From: Planctomycetota bacterium | Lineage (GTDB): Bacteria; Planctomycetota; JAJSAM01 | Assembly (NCBI GenBank): GCA_029932425.1 | Contig: JAOZQC010000182.1 | Location: forward strand, 1 to 6,746 | DNA length: 6,746 bases | Reading direction: 5' to 3' | Part shown: piece by piece, positions 1 to 4,523 of the stretch | Numbering within the stretch: the first letter of the stretch is position 1 | How the letters are laid out: each line of letters opens with the position of its first letter | Position numbers and translations under genes: made by a program | Notes under the pieces: model-generated | What the model saw: only the letters and a program-made list of their open reading frames with translations | Databases searched by the model: none | Told to the model about the DNA's origin: nothing

Positions 1-1232
1 ACCTCCTCCACCACGGAATCGAGCGCCGTGTCCCGGATCGCGAGGGGACGCCCCCCCCTCTCCAGACGCGAGAGGTCGAGCAGGTTCCCGAGCAGCACCG
101 TCAGCCGGCGGGCTTCGCGCGCCATCGTGTCCACGTAGCGCGACCGTTCCCCTTCGGGGGCGCGGCCGGAGGCGAGCATCTCGGCGTAGAGCCGGAGGGA
201 GGTGAGAGGGGTGCGAAGGTCGTGGGCGAGGTCGTTGATGAACCGGGCCCGGGCCCGGTCCAGGCGGTTCCGCCGCCGGAGAGAAACCAGGAGCATCGTG
301 GGCACGAGATAGAAGAGCAGGAGCGCCCCCGCCGCGGGCCCCGCCCAGCGCGCGAACACCGGTCCCTCCCACCAGCGCTCGCCGTGCGGGAGGACGAAGG
401 CCCAGGGGCCGGCGAGCGGCGAGTCGAGCCGCCCGACCCACGCCGCCTCCCCGGAAGGACGGCCGAAGACCAGGCGGACGGTGCGGTCCGGGCTTTCCGC
501 CACGGTGAGAAACCCGGCGGAAGCGCGCGGGGACGGCGCGGGCGCCACGATCGCCGGCCAGGATCCGCCGGAGACCAGGACCCTCAGCCCCCCCACCGCA
601 TGCTCGCCGGGGCCGAGGTCCTCCGGCCGACCGCCGGTGGCGGATTCGAGCCGCCGGACGGTCTCGATGACCGCTTCCGCCGCTCCCCCCCACGGCGGGC
701 TCCACCCCTCGCGCCGCCAGTGCCGGAGCAGGAACTTCTTGGCGGCCGGGGGAAGGGGAGCGGAGCGCAGGAGCGCCGGATCGGGTTTCTTCCGGAGGGT
801 CGCGAAGGCCAGGCCCGCCGGGTCCAGGGCCCGCGCGCGGGCGGGCGCCGTGCCCGTCTCGATCGCCAGGCGGACCTTCTCGTCGCCCAGTCCCGCCGGA
901 GTCACTCCCTCCGGGTAGAGGTGGGTGAAGACCCAGGGCTTCCCCGGAGATTCCCCGCGGACGACGCCGGAGAACCCGCCGAGGGAAAAGGGGGTCCCCC
1001 GGGCTTCCCGCGCGTGAACGTCCTCGAACCAGCGCCGGACCCAGGCCGCACGGCCCGGCTCGGCGGCAAGCCACCGCCTCGCGCGCCGGGCTCCTTCCTC
1101 GCGGTAGGGCCGGATCTCCGCGAGGTACTCCCCGCGGGCGAAGAGGCAGAAACCCGCGCCCGCCGGAACGGGCAGCAGGAAGAGGAGAACGAGCGGCCAC
1201 TCGAGAACTCCCCGCCTCATGGCCGGGAGCAT
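1..1232 (-). CDS. Membrane sensor histidine kinase, partial (C-terminal ATPase domain beyond window edge)
   Basis: Reading the minus strand from 1232 gives an open frame of 410 codons with no stop, running off the window at base 1. Residues about 12-32 form a hydrophobic N-terminal membrane segment. About 33-296 is a non-cytoplasmic sensor region that I do not recognise, and about 297-318 is a second membrane segment (ALLLFYLVPTMLLVSL). A basic linker of about a dozen residues leads straight to a HisKA domain with the H-box HDLRTPLTSLRLYAEML; the phospho-accepting histidine is residue 337. No HAMP domain fits between membrane and H-box. The helix-hairpin ends near LLGNLLDLSRLE, and the N, G1 and G2 boxes of HATPase_c must lie beyond the window. 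The protein should autophosphorylate at the inner membrane and pass phosphate to a response regulator not seen here. The ATG at 1232 is preferred because GGGAGG lies about 8 bases upstream; the in-frame ATG at 1220 is about 20 bases from it. The methyltransferase gene ends 33 bases upstream, so co-transcription is likely. The kinase call is firm; the signal sensed is unknown. Confidence 0.9.
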   Translation of the reverse strand, partial: MLPAMRRGVLEWPLVLLFLLPVPAGAGFCLFARGEYLAEIRPYREEGARRARRWLAAEPGRAAWVRRWFEDVHAREARGTPFSLGGFSGVVRGESPGKPWVFTHLYPEGVTPAGLGDEKVRLAIETGTAPARARALDPAGLAFATLRKKPDPALLRSAPLPPAAKKFLLRHWRREGWSPPWGGAAEAVIETVRRLESATGGRPEDLGPGEHAVGGLRVLVSGGSWPAIVAPAPSPRASAGFLTVAESPDRTVRLVFGRPSGEAAWVGRLDSPLAGPWAFVLPHGERWWEGPVFARWAGPAAGALLLFYLVPTMLLVSLRRRNRLDRARARFINDLAHDLRTPLTSLRLYAEMLASGRAPEGERSRYVDTMAREARRLTVLLGNLLDLSRLERGGRPLAIRDTALDSVVEE

Positions 1233-1238
1233 ACCGCC

Positions 1239-1246
1239 GCCCTCCC
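1239..1246 (-). promoter_or_regulatory. Ribosome binding site deciding the kinase start
   Basis: On the minus strand a GGGGAGGG run lies just upstream of two in-frame ATG codons, at 1232 and 1220. The core GGAGG is about 8 bases from the ATG at 1232, normal Shine-Dalgarno spacing, and about 20 bases from the ATG at 1220. This favours the upstream start, which adds the residues MLPA. Confidence 0.6.
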
Positions 1247-1265
1247 CGTGCGTGTCAGGGAACCG

Positions 1266-2801
1266 TCAGGGGGACCGGCCGGGGGGCTCCCGGGAGGCCT
1301 CCAGGAAACCCCGCTCCAGCAGCGTGCGGGCGACCCGCGCCATCTCCGCGGCCACCTCCTCGGGGGCGGCGCCGAAGCGCTCCGCGGTGGCCCTCGCCAG
1401 GTCCCCGAGGGACGTGCGGCCGTCGAGCTCGGTGAGGAACCGGACCACGTCGGGCTCCGTGCCCACCGTTCTCCGGAGGCCCGCCTCCTGCCGGAGGCGC
1501 AGCGCCCCCCTCGTCCACTCCCCCTCCCGGCAGACGAGGTCCTGCTCGATGCGGAGCTCCCCGGCGGGGCGGAGCACCAGATCGAGAAGCGCTTCGTCGG
1601 AGGGCAGGGATTCGAGCAGGTCCCTCGTCCGGAACCGGCGGAGGATCGCCTCCCCGCAGGGCCCGGTCACGTCCGCCTCCAGCTCCTCGAACCAGGTCCA
1701 GTTCCGCCCGGACCGGCGCCGCAGCACCAGGGCCCCTCCGTGGACGGCGGTCACGTTCCGGGACCGGTAGTAGTCCATCCACTCGTCGTACATGACCCCC
1801 GGCGCCCGGGTGCCCGCCTGGGACGCCTCGAGCATCCGCGTCACCGTGTACTGCCAGGCCTCGCGGGTGTAACCCTTGAGGGCCCACACGTCGCATCCGG
1901 ACCCCTCGAACCAGGGACGGATCCGGTCCCTCCAGTCCTCCCCCCCCACCGAGACCCATTCCAGGATCATCTGGGCGAAGCCTCCCTCCTCGAGATGGGC
2001 GGGGATCTCCCGGACGAGGTCCCGGCAGAACGAGTCCAGCTCCCGGCCGTTGTCGCTGAAGGTGTTCCGCCGCACCGGGGAGAGGATGAAGGGGGGATTC
2101 GAGAGGATGAGGGAGAAGCGGCGCCCGCGGACGGGCTCGAACCGGTCGCCCGTGAGACACTCCATGTTCTCGATGCCGTTCAGCCGCGCCCCGAGCGCGG
2201 CCAGGGTCGTCGCCCGGGGGTTCACGTCGGTGGCGGTCACCCGCTCGCTGTGGCCCGCGGCCAGGAAGGCCTGGACCCCGCACCCCGTGCCGAGATCCAG
2301 GGTGGACGCCACCGGTCTCCGGATGGTGAGGTCCAGGAGCCTCCGGGCGGAGGGGTTCAGCCCCCGGACCTGGTCCTCGCGGAACTCCGCGGCGCAGGCG
2401 GGACTGGGATCGGAGACGACGAGCGTCCGGCCCACGGCGCCCACCGCCACCCGGGGGCGAAGCTCCTCCCCCTCGGCGGCCAGCATCCCGCACCGGACCA
2501 GCCGCTCCACCACGCCGGGGCGGAGGACCTTCCCCGCCTCCCCCCCGGAGACGGGAAGGCCCAGGAGGAACCACCGCGCCAGGATCCCCAGGGGGCCGGG
2601 CGCCCGGGCGCACTCGAGCATCCGCGGAAACCGGAGATCGCCCGTGAAGGGCGGCTCGGCCGTGCCGTACTCCCGGACCAGGCTCTCCTCCTCGTACCCC
2701 GAGGAGAGGAAACCGTCGCGAAGGATCCGGGCGTCCTCCGGAGAGGGAGGCACAAGCCCGGGGGCCTCTCCTCCCTCGCCTTGCGTTTCCGGCGTCGTCA
2801 T
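1266..2801 (-). CDS. Class I SAM-dependent methyltransferase (NPPF type) with N- and C-terminal accessory domains
   Basis: A 511-residue protein. Residues about 20-125 look like an alpha-helical, winged-helix-like N-terminal domain. The Rossmann core follows: motif I, DLGTGCG at 169-175, binds S-adenosylmethionine; TDVNPRA at 191-197 is the acidic motif for the ribose; LILSNPPF at 231-238 carries the NPPF signature. In known families (N)PPY/F marks enzymes that methylate amide or exocyclic nitrogens of glutamine, adenine or guanine (HemK/PrmC and 'MTS small-domain' relatives). Residues about 446-500 resemble the small winged-helix/PqqD-like tail seen on several modification enzymes. The layout recalls long, mainly actinobacterial, methyltransferases with uncharacterised flanking domains, but that is from memory. 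At about 510 residues it is much longer than PrmC (about 280). The ATG at 2801 is chosen because GGAGGG lies about 9 bases upstream and because upstream codons run through a non-coding repeat. It is predicted cytosolic, with no signal peptide. It probably leads a two-gene unit with the downstream kinase. The substrate cannot be assigned. Confidence 0.87.
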   Translation of the reverse strand: MTTPETQGEGGEAPGLVPPSPEDARILRDGFLSSGYEEESLVREYGTAEPPFTGDLRFPRMLECARAPGPLGILARWFLLGLPVSGGEAGKVLRPGVVERLVRCGMLAAEGEELRPRVAVGAVGRTLVVSDPSPACAAEFREDQVRGLNPSARRLLDLTIRRPVASTLDLGTGCGVQAFLAAGHSERVTATDVNPRATTLAALGARLNGIENMECLTGDRFEPVRGRRFSLILSNPPFILSPVRRNTFSDNGRELDSFCRDLVREIPAHLEEGGFAQMILEWVSVGGEDWRDRIRPWFEGSGCDVWALKGYTREAWQYTVTRMLEASQAGTRAPGVMYDEWMDYYRSRNVTAVHGGALVLRRRSGRNWTWFEELEADVTGPCGEAILRRFRTRDLLESLPSDEALLDLVLRPAGELRIEQDLVCREGEWTRGALRLRQEAGLRRTVGTEPDVVRFLTELDGRTSLGDLARATAERFGAAPEEVAAEMARVARTLLERGFLEASREPPGRSP

Positions 2802-2810
2802 CCTTTCCAG

Positions 2811-2816
2811 CCCTCC
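2811..2816 (-). promoter_or_regulatory. Ribosome binding site of the methyltransferase gene
   Basis: GGAGGG on the minus strand lies about 9 bases before the ATG at 2801, with a second purine run GGAAAGG directly against the start codon. It supports starting the methyltransferase after the repeat array rather than inside it. Confidence 0.55.
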
Positions 2817-2825
2817 GAGCCCGTC

Positions 2826-2930
2826 CCGAAACATCGCTGACAGGCATGGATGTTTCGGAAAAATGAAACATCGCTGACAGGCATGGATGTTTCGGAAAAA
2901 TGAAAAAGCCGTGCCTGTCACGGATGTTTC
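2826..2930. repeat. Three-unit palindromic repeat array, 37-base period, third unit inverted
   Basis: Two identical tandem units begin at 2828 and 2865. Each is an inverted repeat of gaaacatc and gatgtttc around a 13-base loop, gctgacaggcatg, followed by an A-rich linker (ggaaaaat). The first stem extends to a perfect 10 bp (2826-2835 with 2849-2858). A diverged third unit at 2902-2930 keeps the exact 37-base phase: gatgtttc recurs at 2849, 2886 and 2923. Its loop reads cgtgcctgtcacg, the reverse-complement sense of the other loops. The third unit matches the reversed unit at 24 of 29 bases, against 21 of 29 in direct orientation. The right arm of unit 3 overlaps the TGA stop (2931-2929) of the upstream gene. 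The arms of neighbouring units can also pair with each other across the linker (2849-2856 with 2865-2872). The array is AT-rich against its surroundings. It could be a REP-like dispersed element, an insertion-sequence end remnant or a protein-binding site; the sequence alone does not decide. Confidence 0.9.
2903..2923 (-). terminator. Putative intrinsic terminator after the 523-residue gene
   Basis: On the minus strand, six bases after the stop codon ending at 2929, CCGTG and CACGG (2923-2919 and 2913-2909) can form a 5-bp GC-rich stem over the loop ACAGG. This is followed by C and five T, then after one C another ATTTTT. The outer arms GAAA and TTTC can lengthen the stem with two mismatches. 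It lies within the inverted third repeat unit, so part of the repeat may serve as terminator for the peptidase operon. The core stem is short, so strength is uncertain. Confidence 0.45.
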
Positions 2931-4500
2931 AGAACGGCAGCCGCGGGTACTCGGGGTCCGCCTCCCCCGCGGGCTCCACGAGCCGCCAGGCGATCCGGCC
3001 CTCCCGGCCGTCGATGTAGCGGGCGTAGACCCAGGGCAGGGTGCCCAGGGGGCCCGCGGCCATGAGCCCGGGCTGCTGGTTCAGCACCACGGGACGACCC
3101 GCCTCGTCCTCGAGGGGAGCGGTGGTGCGGCTCGCCGCGGACGCCGTCCACACCGTGCCGTCCTCCCCGGCGTAGAGCACGCAGAGGAGGTCTTCGGCGG
3201 AAACCACGGTGGACAGGACCCGCACCTCGCCGCGGTCCTTCACGTCGAAGCGGGCCAGGATCCCGGGCCGGGGGCGGTCGGGATGGGCCCGGACCAGGCG
3301 CAGCTCGTCGCCGTGCCGGCACACGGCCCAGATCGCGAGCCGGGGCGGCGGGGGCTCGGTCTCGTCCTCCTCCCCGACCCCCCCGCCGAGGGGCCGGCGT
3401 TCCAGGTGCGCCTGCACCGCGAGGACCGGATCGTCGAACATCACCGGCGTTCCCTCGAAGCTCCCGAGGCCGGGTTCGTCGAGGAACAGCGAGGTCGTCG
3501 ACACGACCCGGGCCCCCGGCCCCACCCACGCGAAGTGGAGCTTCGCCGTGGATTCCCAGCAGCACGAGTAGGCGGCCACCGGCGACTTCCCCCCCAGGTC
3601 GAGGGGATGGGACCGGGCCGAGCCGTCCGGCCGGATCTCGAGGACGCTCACCCTCGAGAACCGCCCGTCCGCCACGGGCGCGAACACCGACCCGTCCGGC
3701 ATGCCGAGGGGAGACTCGAGCAGGTTCTCCACCGCCGGGCCCTTCACGGGCACCACCCGGGGCGGCACCCGGCCCGGGAGGTCCACGACCGCCAGCGCCA
3801 GGTCCCGCCCGTAGAGCCAGAGCACGTGTCCCTTCTCGATCCCTTCCGCGGCCAGGGTCGCCGCCGCCACCTGGGTCCGCCCCTTCGACCGGCCCACCCG
3901 GACGGCGCGAAGCGGGTTCTTGGGGAGATGGACGCTCTGCACCTGGTAGAAGACGAGCCGCTCCTTCTCCCCGGCATGGACGAAGGCCCCGGTGTGGGGA
4001 GCGGTGGCCCCCCGGAGGCCGGGCCGCGCGGTGGCGAGGGTCACCGGGCTCGCCGGCCGTACCCGGAGGGGCACCGGTGGGGAGACGGCCCGCGAGCCCG
4101 TGGTGAGGTGGTCCGCGCGAAGCTCCCACCGGCCGGGAGGCAGCTCGCCCAGCCATTCCAGGAGGTCCCCCGTGAGCGTCAGCTCGGCGCCCGGGTCCAG
4201 GGTCCTCCGCTCCGGCCGGTCGGGAGGCTCCGCGAAGAAGCCGTCGCGCAGGAAGGCCGTCAGCCCGCACCCCCGGACCCCTTCCTCCTCCCCCGGCCGG
4301 GGGCTCGCGCCCGCCGCGGTCCCGCCGTCCCGGACCGGCCGCGCCCGGAGGAAGGTGGCGGCGTTCCAGGGGTCGAAGGTCCGGACCTCGTTCACCTCCC
4401 GGGTGCCCGGATTCCGGAGGGTCAGCCGGAAGGGCACCGACTCCCCCCGGAGGCACTCCGCGGTCCCCAGCTTGAGATCGAGCTCGAGGGCGTCGGCCAT
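2929..4500 (-). CDS. Unrecognised 523-residue protein: Ig-like N-terminal domain and beta-rich, possibly propeller-like body
   Basis: I do not recognise this family. Residues about 4-148 look like an Ig-like beta-sandwich: ALELDLKLGTAECLRGES, then VPFRLTLRNPGTREVNEV, and a late LDPGAELTLTGDL...PPGRWELRADH segment. That pattern resembles BsuPI/CARDB-type domains, where an early strand precedes 'L-x-N-P-G' and a 'pGrWel' strand comes late. Residues about 155-510 alternate short hydrophobic strands with acidic or glycine turns (VLWLYGRDLALAVVDLPG, LAIWAVCRHGDELRLVRAH, VLYAGEDGTVWTASA, IDGREGRIAWRLVEP), as expected of a degenerate beta-propeller. There is no signal peptide or membrane segment. 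An acidic, proline-rich loop at about 376-386 may be a linker. The ATG at 4500 follows GGGGTGA at close spacing. The gene starts 23 bases after the metallopeptidase stop, so the two are very probably co-transcribed and may work together. Binding or inhibition of the peptidase is a guess from the Ig/BsuPI likeness and the neighbourhood, not shown by sequence. Confidence 0.85.
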   Translation of the reverse strand: MADALELDLKLGTAECLRGESVPFRLTLRNPGTREVNEVRTFDPWNAATFLRARPVRDGGTAAGASPRPGEEEGVRGCGLTAFLRDGFFAEPPDRPERRTLDPGAELTLTGDLLEWLGELPPGRWELRADHLTTGSRAVSPPVPLRVRPASPVTLATARPGLRGATAPHTGAFVHAGEKERLVFYQVQSVHLPKNPLRAVRVGRSKGRTQVAAATLAAEGIEKGHVLWLYGRDLALAVVDLPGRVPPRVVPVKGPAVENLLESPLGMPDGSVFAPVADGRFSRVSVLEIRPDGSARSHPLDLGGKSPVAAYSCCWESTAKLHFAWVGPGARVVSTTSLFLDEPGLGSFEGTPVMFDDPVLAVQAHLERRPLGGGVGEEDETEPPPPRLAIWAVCRHGDELRLVRAHPDRPRPGILARFDVKDRGEVRVLSTVVSAEDLLCVLYAGEDGTVWTASAASRTTAPLEDEAGRPVVLNQQPGLMAAGPLGTLPWVYARYIDGREGRIAWRLVEPAGEADPEYPRLPF

Positions 4501-4523
4501 GGTTCACCCCGCTTCCCAGGTGC
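4501..4523 (-). other. Short intergenic gap with the ribosome binding site of the 523-residue gene
   Basis: Only 23 bases separate the peptidase stop from the next ATG. It holds GGGAAG and GGGGTGA, the latter close before the ATG at 4500, which serve as a weak Shine-Dalgarno sequence. There is no hairpin or T-run, so nothing suggests termination between the two genes. Confidence 0.5.

Noticed and set aside
1251..1270. Short direct repeat tgtcaggg / cgtcaggg between methyltransferase and kinase
   Set aside because: Only about seven matching bases, partly overlapping the methyltransferase stop codon; chance is a sufficient explanation in this composition.
222..2840. Very long plus-strand open frame (872 codons) opposite the kinase and methyltransferase genes
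   Set aside because: Its product is dominated by Arg, Pro, Gly and Glu with no domain or hydrophobic pattern. It spans two recognisable minus-strand genes and is the expected antisense shadow of GC-rich third positions.
1255..2871. Minus-strand open frame of 538 codons overlapping the methyltransferase in another frame
   Set aside because: The product is low-complexity (Gly/Arg/Pro-rich) and lacks the SAM-binding and NPPF motifs found in the other frame. It is a frame shadow.
2802..2921. Upstream extension of the methyltransferase to an ATG at 2921
   Set aside because: The extra 40 codons read through repeat units whose 37-base period is not a multiple of three, so identical units encode different peptides. 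The ATG at 2801 has a good ribosome binding site.
2802..2928. Sigma-70 promoter for the methyltransferase
   Set aside because: The gap is AT-rich but I found no convincing pair of -35 and -10 hexamers at proper spacing on the minus strand. A promoter is likely here but cannot be placed.
2826..2930. CRISPR array
   Set aside because: The units are contiguous, with only the same A-rich linker between them. There are no unique spacers and no cas genes in the window.
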